Source: Marinomonas profundimaris (lineage in GTDB: Bacteria > Pseudomonadota > Gammaproteobacteria > Pseudomonadales > Marinomonadaceae). From it: a stretch of DNA of 64,000 nt. Positions within the stretch are counted from its first letter, which is position 1, and each line of letters starts with the position of its first letter. Position numbers and translations under genes: made by a program. The notes below the pieces were generated by a model. That model ran no database searches. It saw only the letters and a list, made by a program, of their open reading frames with translations, and had not been told where the DNA came from. Positions 16,118 to 25,609 of this stretch are shown in pieces. The stretch covers positions 62,001-126,000 of the forward strand of contig NZ_AYOZ01000023.1 in NCBI RefSeq assembly GCF_000508165.1. Reading direction: 5' to 3'.

Positions 16118-17230
16118 TTATTCTCCTGCGCGTGCGTTAATAAACGCCCGTTCAGACACGTCGTGCCAAGCACTAACAGAGTCCAAGAATTTCTTGAACG
16201 AGTCATACACCTTCTGACTTTCTGGATCATTCGCTGCCACTTCTTCTAACGTCTCGTCAGAGGCTTTTTTCAGGGCGAGTAATAAATCCTGCGGATACGG
16301 CTTCAAAATCACGTGATGCTCGTTCACCAAGGTTTGCAGCGCAGCATTGTTACGCGCCGTAAACTCGCTCAACATAGACAAATTGGCTTGTTGAACCGCA
16401 GAACGCACAATCGCCTGTAAATCACTTGGCAAGGCATTGAACGCGTCTTTATTGAAAATCGCTTCAACCGCAGAACCCGGCTCATGCCAACCTGGGTAAT
16501 AGTAATACTTCGCCGCTTTGTACAAACCAAACGCTAGGTCGTTGTACGGGCCAACCCATTCTGTCGCATCAATAGTGCCTGTTTGAAGCGCGGTGAAGAT
16601 TTCGCTACCCGGTAAATTGATAGGAGACGCACCGACTTTTTTCAGCACTTCGCCGCCCAAACCTGGCATGCGCATTTTCAAACCTTGGAAGTCGGCTAAA
16701 GAATTGATTTCTTTATTAAACCAACCACCCATTTGCACACCGGGATTGCCCGCTGGCATTGGGATCAAATTAAAGGGCGCGTAAATTTCTTCCCATAATT
16801 TCAAACCGCCACCGAATTCAATCCAAGCGTTAAACTCAAGCGCGGTTAAACCAAACGGCACGGTGGTGAAGAATTGCGCCGCAGGGACTTTGCCTTTCCA
16901 GTAATACGAGGCGGAATGCCCCATTTCTGCGGTACCACGTGATACCGCATCAAAGACTTCCAACGCAGGGACTAATTCGCCCGCCGCGTAGACTTTAATG
17001 TCTAAACGACCATTCGACATGGCTTTGATGTTCTTCGCCAACGCTTCGGCGCCCGTTCCTAATCCTGGAAAGTTTTTAGGCCACGTTGTGACCATTTTCC
17101 AATGAATTGTCTCTGCTTTCTTTTCTACTTTTGCGGTGTCTTCCGCTTTCTCTGATCCGCCACAAGCGACCAAAGACAAGGCTAATAAACCAGCGAACGC
17201 CAACTTGCCCAATACCATTAAATTACGCAT
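16118..17230 (-). CDS. TRAP transporter substrate-binding lipoprotein, TakP-like (copy 2)
   Basis: Paralogue of the neighbouring gene and exactly the same length (370 residues). The same lipobox pattern is present (LVAC, Cys23) followed by the same GGSEKAE linker. The ligand-pocket motifs EWVGPYND and PGWHEPG are conserved. Differences are concentrated in peripheral positions such as INSWIHHGGG against FNAWIEFGGG, which could alter ligand preference. The tandem arrangement suggests a local duplication followed by divergence, each gene with its own terminator. Confidence 0.9.
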   Translation of the reverse strand: MRNLMVLGKLAFAGLLALSLVACGGSEKAEDTAKVEKKAETIHWKMVTTWPKNFPGLGTGAEALAKNIKAMSNGRLDIKVYAAGELVPALEVFDAVSRGTAEMGHSASYYWKGKVPAAQFFTTVPFGLTALEFNAWIEFGGGLKLWEEIYAPFNLIPMPAGNPGVQMGGWFNKEINSLADFQGLKMRMPGLGGEVLKKVGASPINLPGSEIFTALQTGTIDATEWVGPYNDLAFGLYKAAKYYYYPGWHEPGSAVEAIFNKDAFNALPSDLQAIVRSAVQQANLSMLSEFTARNNAALQTLVNEHHVILKPYPQDLLLALKKASDETLEEVAANDPESQKVYDSFKKFLDSVSAWHDVSERAFINARAGE

Positions 17231-17391
17231 TACTTTCCCTCAGTGTGCCGTTACTTGATAACAATATGACTCTGTCTGTGACATGTGAAAGTGATGCCCA
17301 ACATCACCAACCATTGTAGAGTTGATCAACCACCAGCGAATGTTTCTCATCGCTCGTTGTTGTATTTTTATTTTAGGGTCAGACAGAAAAA

Positions 17392-17424
17392 CGCCTCTTT
17401 CATGCATGAAACAAGAAAGAGGCG
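17392..17424 (-). terminator. Terminator-like hairpin facing leftward
   Basis: CGCCTCTTTC and GAAAGAGGCG form a perfect 10-bp stem. On the minus strand it is followed by TTTTT. No annotated leftward gene ends here, but the small ORF at 17487-17648 would. Confidence 0.7.
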
Positions 17425-17486
17425 ATTGATAATAAGAAGTGTAGGATTTTTGCTCAACCCTTTTGTCACAAAAAAGCCGTATTCAC

Positions 17487-17648
17487 TCAATAATGCTGCA
17501 TTCCATTAAGTATTCGGAGAATAGCACCATGATATACGTCGAGCGGCATCAGTCGCCCTTCTAGTATTTTGTGTACCACATTGATTTGGTTGAAAAACAA
17601 ACAGACCATTACCAACCCTGATAGTAAGAATCGGTCTACGTCAGTCAT
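17487..17648 (-). CDS. Candidate small protein, 53 residues
   Basis: An unrecognised short frame, ATG at 17648 to TGA at 17489-17487. It has a hydrophobic patch (RFLLSGLVMVCLFFNQI at 6-22) and then an amphipathic C-terminal half. It could be a small membrane-associated peptide. No Shine-Dalgarno is visible. Support comes mainly from the well-placed terminator hairpin 62 nt downstream, for which no other leftward gene exists. It may equally be a chance frame in a non-coding RNA. Confidence 0.3.
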   Translation of the reverse strand: MTDVDRFLLSGLVMVCLFFNQINVVHKILEGRLMPLDVYHGAILRILNGMQHY

Positions 17649-17777
17649 ATTATTATTCGATAAAAACCGTTTGGGCTATCGGCATTGATGGCGTTTGTTG
17701 ATCAGGGACATACCCTAATTTCGTTGGATCAATGTAGGATGATTGGAGGAATTAAACGTCAATTAGTTGAGGTTATC

Positions 17778-19178
17778 ATGACAAAATTAACGTTCCACGG
17801 TGCAATAGAAGGCGTGACAGGGTCTTCTTATCTATTAGAAACAGCGACAGCAAAAATATTACTGGAGTGCGGTCTTTATCAAGGCCGACGCGAAGAAGAG
17901 AAGCAAAATGACAATGCTTTCTCGTTTAACATTGGCGAGCTGGATGCGGTGGTTCTGTCACATGGTCATTTAGATCACTCTGGCCGACTACCAAAATTAA
18001 GCGCCGATGGTTATAAGGGTCCCATCTATATGACGAGCCCAACCGCCGAGCTGTTGGAGGTGTTACTCAAAGATTCGGCATCACTTCAGCGCAGCGACGC
18101 AGAATGGGAAAACAAACGTCGTCGCAGATCCGGAAAGGATTTGATTGAACCGCTGTACACAGCGGAAGACGTGGAAGAGATGTTAACCCAGTGTGTTGGC
18201 AATCGTTATGGCAAACGCATTTCAATCGTCGAAGGCGTCGATGTATGTTTTCGGGATGCTGGCCATATTCTCGGCTCATCGATTGTTGAAATGTTTATTA
18301 CTGAAGGCGGCACAGAAAAGAAACTCGTTTTTTCAGGCGATCTTGGTAACAGTTACGCAGCCTTGCTTGCGGACCCTGAAGTCGTAGAAGAAGCAGACGT
18401 GCTATTGCTTGAATCCACCTACGGTGATCGTAACCATCGCCCTATGGATGACACGCTGGAAGAATTTGAAGACATCATAGTAGAAGCATCAAAGAATGGC
18501 GGCAATATTCTAATTCCTTCCTTTGCGGTTGGGCGAACCCAAGAAATTATCTTTCGTCTTGGTCAGTTGTATCAAAAAGGCAAACTGAAACAACAAGCCG
18601 TTTTTCTAGACAGCCCAATGGCCATAGCCGTGACGGAAATCTATCATCGATATCAGAATGTTTATAATACGGAAGATGCCGCCGCGTTGGGGCAAAGCTA
18701 AAAAAGCAGCCTACACACGTTTTTACCCGTATTACGCTATTCAACCTCCACGGCAGAATCCATGGCACTGAATCGAATTGAGTCAGGCGCCATTATTATT
18801 GCTGGCAGTGGTATGTGTACGGGTGGGCGTATTCGCCATCATTTTAAACATAATTTATGGAAGCGTAATGCGCATGTGATTATTGTTGGCTATCAAGCCA
18901 ATGGAACGCCCGGAAGAGCCTTGGTCGATGGCTCAACAGTCTTTCGCACCGGCGGTGAAGAGATTTTTGTTCGGGCGGCCATCCATACACTCGGCGGGTT
19001 TTCAGCGCACGCGGGGCAATCGCAGCTATTGGATTGGGTCAGTAATTTTAAAAAACCGCATCCTCGTTTGTTTCTTGTGCATGGCGAAAATAACGCCAAA
19101 ATAGCGCTCCAGAAGCACCTTGCTTCGGCTGGCTGGTCCGCCGACATTCCAACTAAAAATCAAAGTATTTCATTTTAA
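17778..19178 (+). pseudogene. Beta-CASP metallo-beta-lactamase RNase, interrupted by an in-frame TAA
   Basis: Start at ATG 17778 with GAGG 5 nt upstream. The first part (307 residues) carries the zinc motif SHGHLDHSG (HGHLDH at 62-67), a FSGDLG metal residue and LLLESTYGDR. It ends at TAA 18699-18701. The remaining part continues in the same frame, with LHTFLPVLRYSTSTAES joining MALNRIESGAIII, and holds the beta-CASP motifs GSGMCTGGR, GGFSAHAGQ and LVHGE. Together they give about 466 residues, the family length. One nonsense change thus splits an otherwise intact RNA-processing exonuclease/endonuclease homologue (YSH1-like group). It is either a recent pseudogene, a read-through gene or a sequencing error. 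Confidence 0.85.
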
Positions 19179-19187
19179 AGGAAAAAC

Positions 19188-19211
19188 CTTGGGGGCTTAT
19201 TTGTCCCCAAG
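19188..19211. terminator. Weak hairpin after the interrupted RNase gene
   Basis: CTTGGGG and CCCCAAG pair around a short loop, without a T-tract. It may be a processing or attenuation element before the LOG-family gene. Confidence 0.35.
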
Positions 19212-19251
19212 CCCTTAATGAGAAAATATTTTGCCAACAGGATAAGCTTTA

Positions 19252-20139
19252 ATGCCGCAATCTAGAAAGCCAGAAAGTGTATTTCCCAGTGCGGGTGATG
19301 ATGTCCATTCGGCCAAGCAAGTTACAGAAAGCGCTCAAACAAGCTCGCCATCCTATAGGTTGGCCTACACAGACGAAGCGTTTTTATTACGCGATGAACT
19401 ACGACCCGTCAGATTACAATTAGAGCTTCTCAAGCCCGATTTAATTCAAGATGAGCATAACATTCACTCTACGGTTGTTATCTTTGGCAGTTCCCGTATC
19501 CCCGAACCCACCATTGCTACTGAAAAATTAAACCACGCTAAAGCCAATGCTCTACTGGAACCAGACAACAGCGCGTTGGCGCGTAAAGTGCGCATTGCTG
19601 AACGCGTACTTGTTAATAGTCGTTTTTATGATGAATCACGAAAGTTATCTCGGCTAATCACAACGGAAACAGAAAATGACAGTAGATGTGAGCTGGTCGT
19701 GATTACGGGAGGTGGCCCAGGTTTAATGGAAGCCGCGAACCGTGGCGCCGAGGACGCTGGAGGGAAAAGTATAGGGCTTAATATCGTACTGCCATCAGAA
19801 CAACATCCTAACCCTTACATAACCCCTGAATTCTGTTTTCAGTTCCACTATTTTGCCATTCGTAAAATGCATTTCCTTAAACGCGCCAAAGCATTAGTGG
19901 CCTGTCCAGGAGGGTTTGGAACATTAGATGAATTATTTGAAACGCTGACCTTGATTCAGACGCGAAAAATCAAACCGGTTCCGGTGTTATTATTGGGCAG
20001 TGAGTATTGGCGTCGAGTCATCAATTTTGACATGCTCGTTGACGAAGGAATGATAGATGAAGCGGATTTATCTCTGTTCAAGTTCGTTGATTCTGCCGAA
20101 GAGGCTTGGAAAATAATCCACGAATATTGGGACTTGTGA
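19252..20139 (+). CDS. LOG-family (TIGR00730-type) Rossmann protein, probable nucleotide 5'-monophosphate phosphoribohydrolase
   Basis: A 295-residue protein with ITGGGPGLMEAANRGA and the signature CPGGFGTLDELFE, which define the lysine-decarboxylase-like LOG family that cleaves the N-glycosidic bond of nucleoside monophosphates. An N-terminal extension of about 75 residues precedes the core, as in the long bacterial members. It follows the RNase gene with a 73-bp gap in the same direction, so the two may share a transcript. The physiological substrate is not deducible. Confidence 0.85.
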   Translation: MPQSRKPESVFPSAGDDVHSAKQVTESAQTSSPSYRLAYTDEAFLLRDELRPVRLQLELLKPDLIQDEHNIHSTVVIFGSSRIPEPTIATEKLNHAKANALLEPDNSALARKVRIAERVLVNSRFYDESRKLSRLITTETENDSRCELVVITGGGPGLMEAANRGAEDAGGKSIGLNIVLPSEQHPNPYITPEFCFQFHYFAIRKMHFLKRAKALVACPGGFGTLDELFETLTLIQTRKIKPVPVLLLGSEYWRRVINFDMLVDEGMIDEADLSLFKFVDSAEEAWKIIHEYWDL

Positions 20140-20167
20140 GCGCTTAACAACATCAAGATGAAAAGCA

Positions 20168-20208
20168 TTTTTCAGAGTCGCGCCGTATTTGGCGACGCCT
20201 CTGAAAAA
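20168..20208. terminator. Bidirectional terminator between LOG gene and oxidoreductase gene
   Basis: TTTTTCAGAG and CTCTGAAAAA form the outer stem, with a GC-rich, slightly bulged inner stem. It lies between converging genes. Confidence 0.75.
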
Positions 20209-20268
20209 CGCAGACTCAGTCATAATTTATTCGCCCTCCCGCTCCATCGAGGAATAAAAGCGACTTTG

Positions 20269-21327
20269 TTACATGGCTGGCGTGTAATTCCAAACCATAC
20301 GTTGACCACTCTCTGAAGACTGCTCAGCTAAACACAGACCGTAAATCAACTGACACGCTTGTTCCATCGGCACAGGGGCGTTTCCTTTACCGAGAATCGC
20401 ATCGCGAAGTTGCGCATAAAACGCCGCGTATTCACCTTGAGTCGCGTCTTCTTGAATCGCATCAATGTCATCTTGAGAATGTGCGACAAAGCGCGTATTG
20501 CGTTGTGGGGTAGCCCGTGAAGGAAATTCTGGTTCCCATGGCATTTGCCCAGCTCGCAACGCGTCTTCTTGCGGATCCAAACCGACACACTGCCAACTGC
20601 CTTTGGTGAATCTGGCATTAAAACGACGCATTTCCCCCGCTTCAAATGGACTGGATCCAAGGCAAATACGTTTATCTGCGTAACCCAACTCAAGCTCAAA
20701 CCAATCGGCCGTTTGGCCGCCATCTCGTAAGGTATCAATGCTGGCCTGCAACCAAATAGGTTCTCCAAACAAGCAAAGTACTTGATCGAAAATATGCGGT
20801 CCAAGATCCCAAAAAATCCCCGTTCCCACCCCAGGTTCTTCACGCCAACGCGCTTGAGATGTCGGGCGGAAACGATCAAAGCGAGAATCAATATGCTTCA
20901 ACTCACCCAACTCTCCGCTTTCGATCAGGGCTTTAAGACGCAGAAAATCGCCATCAAAGCGACGATTTTGATAAACACAAAACACCAAGCCTTTTTTCTT
21001 AGCAAGGGTACACAAGGCTTCTATCTGAGATAAATTAGTAACAGAGGGTTTTTCTAGCAACACGTGCTTGCCGTTTTCCAACGCTTGTTTCGCCTGATCA
21101 AAATGCAACACGTTTGGTGTGGTAATCACCACCAAATCAACATCAGACGCCATAAACACAGCCTCGGCAGACGACACAACCATGGCATCAGGCAATACCG
21201 CTTTCACTTCACCCGCCTTGGAACTGCAAACATACGCCATCGTCATGCCAGGGTCGTTCATCACAAAAGGTGCGTGAAACACTCGCCCAGACAAACCAAA
21301 ACCGATCAAACCAACACGAATAGCCAT
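20269..21327 (-). CDS. Gfo/Idh/MocA-family oxidoreductase
   Basis: A 352-residue NAD(P)-dependent dehydrogenase of sugars or cyclitols. The N-terminal Rossmann fold has GLIGFGLSGRVFHAPF, the HVLLEKPS motif near residue 95 and the GTGIFWDLGPHIFDQ helix region holding the Asp/His catalytic pair. It is similar in style to E. coli YdgJ. A single-gene unit located between a terminator and uvrD; the substrate is unknown. Confidence 0.87.
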   Translation of the reverse strand: MAIRVGLIGFGLSGRVFHAPFVMNDPGMTMAYVCSSKAGEVKAVLPDAMVVSSAEAVFMASDVDLVVITTPNVLHFDQAKQALENGKHVLLEKPSVTNLSQIEALCTLAKKKGLVFCVYQNRRFDGDFLRLKALIESGELGELKHIDSRFDRFRPTSQARWREEPGVGTGIFWDLGPHIFDQVLCLFGEPIWLQASIDTLRDGGQTADWFELELGYADKRICLGSSPFEAGEMRRFNARFTKGSWQCVGLDPQEDALRAGQMPWEPEFPSRATPQRNTRFVAHSQDDIDAIQEDATQGEYAAFYAQLRDAILGKGNAPVPMEQACQLIYGLCLAEQSSESGQRMVWNYTPAM

Positions 21328-21409
21328 CCCTTACCCTCTTTCACCTAAACTTTATATTTATGGACAGTCTTACAGACAAACAAATCAACATAAACCAGAA
21401 CACAATAGA

Positions 21410-23623
21410 CTAAATAACTTCCAATTTAGCGAACGATAACACCAGCCATTTGGTGCCTTCATCATCGAAGTTAACCTGAACGCGTGCTTGTGGGCCTTGG
21501 CCTTCGTAGTTGATTACTAAGCCTTCACCAAACACCGGATGGTTTACTCGATCACCCATGCTGACGGTGACTTCTGGCGCTTTGTAATTGTTCAACACAT
21601 TGCTGTTTTGCAGTTTGTTCTTTTCAAAGCTGTAATCCGGTCGCTGCATCGAAACCGGTCGGCTGACTTGTGAGCGAAGACGGACTTCTTCCAAGCATTC
21701 CGGCGGTAATTCTTTGATAAAGCGTGATGGACTGTTGAACGATTCGCTGCCAAACAATCGACGAGATTCGGCGTACGTGATGTAAAGCTTCTCCATCGCA
21801 CGCGTAATACCCACGTAGCAAAGGCGACGTTCTTCTGCGAGTCGTCCCGGTTCTTCGAACGACATTTTACTTGGGAAAATATTTTCTTCCACGCCGGTTA
21901 AGAACACCAATGGGAATTCTAGGCCTTTTGCAGAGTGAAGCGTCATGAGCTGAACGGCGTCTTGGTATTCGTCTGCTTGCGCATCGCCTGCGTCCAATAC
22001 GGCTTTGTCTAAGAAGGCCATCAGTGGCGAGCTGAATTCTTCGTCTTCGTCGCTCCAGCTGAACCCACCCGCCGCGCCAACCAACTCTTTCAAGTTTTCG
22101 ATGCGCGCTTCGCCTTTTTCGCCTTTCTCTTTTTCATGGAAAGGGATCAAACCCGCTTCTTCGATGATTTGCTCGAAGATGTCGTTCAAGTTCAAATCAG
22201 GCTGCTGAACCGTAGTGCTCAATCCTTCGATAAGGTACAAAAAGGCTTTAATGGCGTTGGTAGCGCGCGCGGTCATTAGGGACTGGCGCACAATTTCTTG
22301 GGCGGCGTGCCACATAGAACAGCCGTGATCTCGAGCAAACTCTCGCAATGTACCAATACTGCGTTCACCAATGCCGCGCGGTGGCACGTTGATCACGCGT
22401 TCCATGGCGCCGTCGTCGTTAGGATCAAGCGCCAAACGTGCGTACGCCAAGGCGTTTTTGATTTCGAGACGGTCGTAAAATCTGTGCCCACCATAAATAC
22501 GATAAGCAATCTGTTCCCTAACCAAGCATTCCTCGATGACACGAGATTGCGCGTTGGATCGATACAGAATCGCCATGTCGGTGAGAGCGGTGCCCTTGTC
22601 GCGCCATTGCTTGATGATGCCAACGATAAAGCGCGCTTCGTCTTGTTCGTTGAAACCCGCGTACAAGGAAATAGGATCGCCATCGCCGCTTTCGGTCCAT
22701 AGCTCTTTGCCTAGACGATCGTCGTTGTGTTTGATCAAGCCATTGGCGGCATTCAAAATGTGGCCTGTTGAACGGTAGTTTTGTTCTAGGCGAACCGTAC
22801 CAACGTCTTTAAAGTCTTTCGTAAAGCTTTGGATGTTTTCGATTTTCGCGCCACGCCAGCCGTAAATAGACTGATCGTCGTCGCCCACGGCCGTGATCGT
22901 GCCATGTTCGCCCACCATAATACGTAACCAGGCGTATTGAATGGTGTTGGTGTCTTGGAACTCGTCCACCAGCACATGACGAAAACGGTCTTGATAATGG
23001 CGTAATAACGCCGGCGTACTGAGCATCAGCTCATGCGCACGCAATAGCAGCTCACCAAAATCGAGTAATCCGCCACGCTCACAGGCTTCTTCATAATGGT
23101 AATACAGCTCGCGCATGCCTTTGGTGAAGGGATCGTGACTGTCTGGTACATGCGCGGCGCGACGACCTTCGTCTTTTTGTCCATTGATAAACCAACACAC
23201 TTGTTTCGGCGGCCAACGTGTATCGTCGATGTTCAGCTCACGCATGATGCGTTTGATCAGGCGCAACTGGTCGTCGCTGTCCATGATCTGGAAGTTTTCT
23301 TTCAAGCCTGCATCACGCCAATGGGCGCGTAATAGTCGATGAGCCAAGCCGTGAAATGTACCCACCCACATGCCTTGTGGAGGCACACCAACAAGCTGTT
23401 CGATACGACCTTGCATTTCACGCGCCGCTTTGTTGGTAAAGGTGACGGCCATCAGGCTGTAAGGTGACAATTCATAGGCGTGCATCAACCACGCGATACG
23501 GTGCACCAAGACTCGCGTTTTACCGGATCCAGCGCCGGCCAATACTAGGCTGTTTTGCAACGGTGCTGCGACGGCTTCACGCTGTTTGTCATTCAGTGAG
23601 TCGAGGATAAAAGAAACGTCCAT
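21410..23623 (-). CDS. uvrD: DNA helicase II UvrD
   Basis: ATP-driven 3'-5' superfamily 1 helicase acting in nucleotide excision repair and mismatch repair. At 737 residues it matches UvrD length. It has Walker A AGAGSGKT near residue 30, DEFQDTN (Walker B), GDDDQSIYGWRGA, EQNYRST and LMTLHSAKGLEFP. The C-terminal PVFGEGLVINYEG segment is the Tudor-like RNA-polymerase-contact domain that separates UvrD from Rep. No SOS (LexA) box of correct spacing was found upstream. Confidence 0.96.
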   Translation of the reverse strand: MDVSFILDSLNDKQREAVAAPLQNSLVLAGAGSGKTRVLVHRIAWLMHAYELSPYSLMAVTFTNKAAREMQGRIEQLVGVPPQGMWVGTFHGLAHRLLRAHWRDAGLKENFQIMDSDDQLRLIKRIMRELNIDDTRWPPKQVCWFINGQKDEGRRAAHVPDSHDPFTKGMRELYYHYEEACERGGLLDFGELLLRAHELMLSTPALLRHYQDRFRHVLVDEFQDTNTIQYAWLRIMVGEHGTITAVGDDDQSIYGWRGAKIENIQSFTKDFKDVGTVRLEQNYRSTGHILNAANGLIKHNDDRLGKELWTESGDGDPISLYAGFNEQDEARFIVGIIKQWRDKGTALTDMAILYRSNAQSRVIEECLVREQIAYRIYGGHRFYDRLEIKNALAYARLALDPNDDGAMERVINVPPRGIGERSIGTLREFARDHGCSMWHAAQEIVRQSLMTARATNAIKAFLYLIEGLSTTVQQPDLNLNDIFEQIIEEAGLIPFHEKEKGEKGEARIENLKELVGAAGGFSWSDEDEEFSSPLMAFLDKAVLDAGDAQADEYQDAVQLMTLHSAKGLEFPLVFLTGVEENIFPSKMSFEEPGRLAEERRLCYVGITRAMEKLYITYAESRRLFGSESFNSPSRFIKELPPECLEEVRLRSQVSRPVSMQRPDYSFEKNKLQNSNVLNNYKAPEVTVSMGDRVNHPVFGEGLVINYEGQGPQARVQVNFDDEGTKWLVLSFAKLEVI

Positions 23624-23809
23624 TACATTCCGCCATGATTAATTAATATTTTTGTCATAAAAACCGTGTAAAAATAGGTTGATTTTCGATCTATTTACGT
23701 TTTTTATTAGTTTGAATAATGTGTTGTCTGTCTATTTTGACTTTTTTTAACTGTTGATGACAGTGATCTGTGCAGTTCAATGTCGTCGAACGTCCAAAAG
23801 GGTATAACG

Positions 23810-24004
23810 ATGAGCGATTTTACTGAAACACTAACTGAAGTAAAAACCGACATAATGCACGCTTCCATTAGCTTGCAGAATGAAACAAAAGAGCAGAATA
23901 AAAAGGAAGATGCGGTGCGTTTGCTAAAAGCCAGGCGCGCCATTGAACAGCATTTGGAACAGAAGCGCTTACATCATGATATATCAAATGGTTGGGATGA
24001 TTAG
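23810..24004 (+). CDS. PA3496-family small protein (putative envelope integrity)
   Basis: A 64-residue polar protein ending in ARRAIEQHLEQKRLHHDI and an acidic tail. This ARRAIE-x2-LE-x-RRL pattern characterises the small family named after Pseudomonas PA3496. I choose the ATG at 23810 because AGGG lies 7 nt upstream; an earlier in-frame ATG at 23780 lacks this. Divergent from uvrD. The molecular role is not established. Confidence 0.75.
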   Translation: MSDFTETLTEVKTDIMHASISLQNETKEQNKKEDAVRLLKARRAIEQHLEQKRLHHDISNGWDD

Positions 24005-24044
24005 TTTTATCTAATCACTCTCTTCGTTCAGAGACACAAAACTC

Positions 24045-24093
24045 GACCTAACGCTTGATTAGGTCAAGGGGCTTTTTTCCCTCTAAAAAGCCT
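24045..24093. terminator. Tandem hairpins after the small PA3496-like gene
   Basis: GACCTAA/TTAGGTC (24045-24065) is followed by AGGGGCTTTTT pairing with AAAAAGCCTCT (one wobble). Together they look like a terminator for the preceding gene. Confidence 0.65.
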
Positions 24094-24251
24094 CTCTTTG
24101 TCATTTATTCGTTCATTTCTCCTGAGTTAATTTCCCTCCCTTTTCCTTCAACTTATAGCGGTTACTCACGTCTTGGAGTACCATGTGAGCTGATTTTAAT
24201 ATCTTCTAATCCATAATAAAAAAAGCAAATAACCCTCTTGGGGGAGTGACC

Positions 24252-25451
24252 ATGTTTGAACATATACAAGCCGCACCAGCAGACCCAATTCTTGGCCTGA
24301 ATGACGCTTACAAGAAAGATCCAAATCCCAATAAAATCAACTTGGGCGTTGGTGTTTTTAAAGACGAGCAAGGTAATACACCGATTTTAAACGCCGTAAA
24401 ACAAGCAGAAAAACGTTTGTTGGCAGAAGAAACAACCAAAAATTACCTCAGCATCGAAGGCGCCCCAGCTTATCGATCTGCCGTGCAAACTCTTTTATTT
24501 GGGCATAATCATCCGATTATTACCAAGCAGCTTGCTCAAACAGCTCACACTCCTGGCGGCACAGGCGCATTACGTGTTGCCGCAGAATTCATTAAAAAGC
24601 ATCTGCCAGAAGCCACTATTTGGGTCAGTAACCCAACTTGGGCGAACCATCAGTCGGTTTTCCAATCGGTCGGGTTGGAAGTCGGCAGCTACGCGTATTA
24701 CGACGCCAATGCCAAATCGCTAGATTTTGAAGCCATGTTGGCCAGTTTGTCACAAGTGCCAGAAGGCGATGTGGTGCTGTTTCATGGCTGTTGTCACAAC
24801 CCAACAGGCATAGATCCTACGCCAGAGCAATGGTATCAGCTGGCGAAGCTTTGCAGTAAACAAGGCTTCTTGCCATTGTTTGATTTTGCTTATCAAGGCT
24901 TTGGCCAAGGTTTACAAGAAGACGCTCAAGGACTCCGCACTTTCTTGGAATACGTTCCTGAAATGTTGATCGCGAGCTCATTTTCAAAGAACTTTGGCTT
25001 GTATAACGAACGTGTTGGCGCACTGACAATTCTGTGTGAAACCGCAGAACAAGCTGACACCGCATTTACTCAAATCAAACGTTGTATTCGCACCAACTAT
25101 TCAAACCCACCTTCTCATGGTTCCGCCGTTGTCGCTGAAATTCTGAACGACAAAGAGCTGTATGCATTATGGGAAAGCGAGTTAAAAGGTATGCGTCTTC
25201 GTATTCACGAAATGCGCAGTTTGTTTGTGAATACGTTGCGAGCAAAGGGCGTGATTCAAGACTTCTCTTTCATCTCTCATCAGCAAGGCATGTTCTCTTT
25301 TTCTGGCCTAACACCAGAGCAAGTTACTCAGTTGCGCAAAGAATACGGTATTTATATTGTTGGTTCTGGACGCATCAGTGTGGCGGGTATGACCCATGAC
25401 AATATGGGGCCGCTTTGTGATGGCATTGCTGCGGTTTTAAAAAGCGAATAA
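24252..25451 (+). CDS. Aspartate/aromatic amino acid aminotransferase (class I, AspC/TyrB)
   Basis: PLP enzyme of 399 residues exchanging amino groups between aspartate or aromatic amino acids and 2-oxoglutarate. It has the NPTGIDPT loop ([15 protein letters not shown]), the Schiff-base lysine in [15 protein letters not shown], and the C-terminal arginine in [10 protein letters not shown]. The start is the ATG at 24252, with GGGAG 5 nt upstream. AspC and TyrB cannot be told apart by eye, so no symbol is given. Confidence 0.92.
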   Translation: MFEHIQAAPADPILGLNDAYKKDPNPNKINLGVGVFKDEQGNTPILNAVKQAEKRLLAEETTKNYLSIEGAPAYRSAVQTLLFGHNHPIITKQLAQTAHTPGGTGALRVAAEFIKKHLPEATIWVSNPTWANHQSVFQSVGLEVGSYAYYDANAKSLDFEAMLASLSQVPEGDVVLFHGCCHNPTGIDPTPEQWYQLAKLCSKQGFLPLFDFAYQGFGQGLQEDAQGLRTFLEYVPEMLIASSFSKNFGLYNERVGALTILCETAEQADTAFTQIKRCIRTNYSNPPSHGSAVVAEILNDKELYALWESELKGMRLRIHEMRSLFVNTLRAKGVIQDFSFISHQQGMFSFSGLTPEQVTQLRKEYGIYIVGSGRISVAGMTHDNMGPLCDGIAAVLKSE

Positions 25452-25472
25452 TCGTTTTTCGAGCAACGCATT

Positions 25473-25507
25473 AAACGGCTTCAACTTTCGTTGAAGCCGT
25501 TTTTTTA
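25473..25507 (+). terminator. Terminator of the aminotransferase gene
   Basis: AACGGCTTCAAC pairs with GTTGAAGCCGTT around a short TTTC loop, followed by a T7 tract. Confidence 0.92.
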
Positions 25508-25609
25508 TGTCTAATCGTTTTGCTTGTTGTTTTATCGACAAAGAGACTGTTACCTTATCCGTTCTTACTCTTCCAAAAGAAACCTCTCAACTCAATATTG
25601 GAGCTACTA

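Noticed and set aside
18690-18770. Frameshift in the A6 run of the beta-CASP RNase gene
   Set aside because: The two parts are exactly in the same frame (1077 nt apart between their first codons) and the intervening codons read as family sequence, so a nonsense codon explains it better.
23624-23809. LexA (SOS) box before uvrD
   Set aside because: CTGTTGATGACAG has a 5-bp gap between CTGT and ACAG; the 16-bp CTGT-N8-ACAG spacing is not met.
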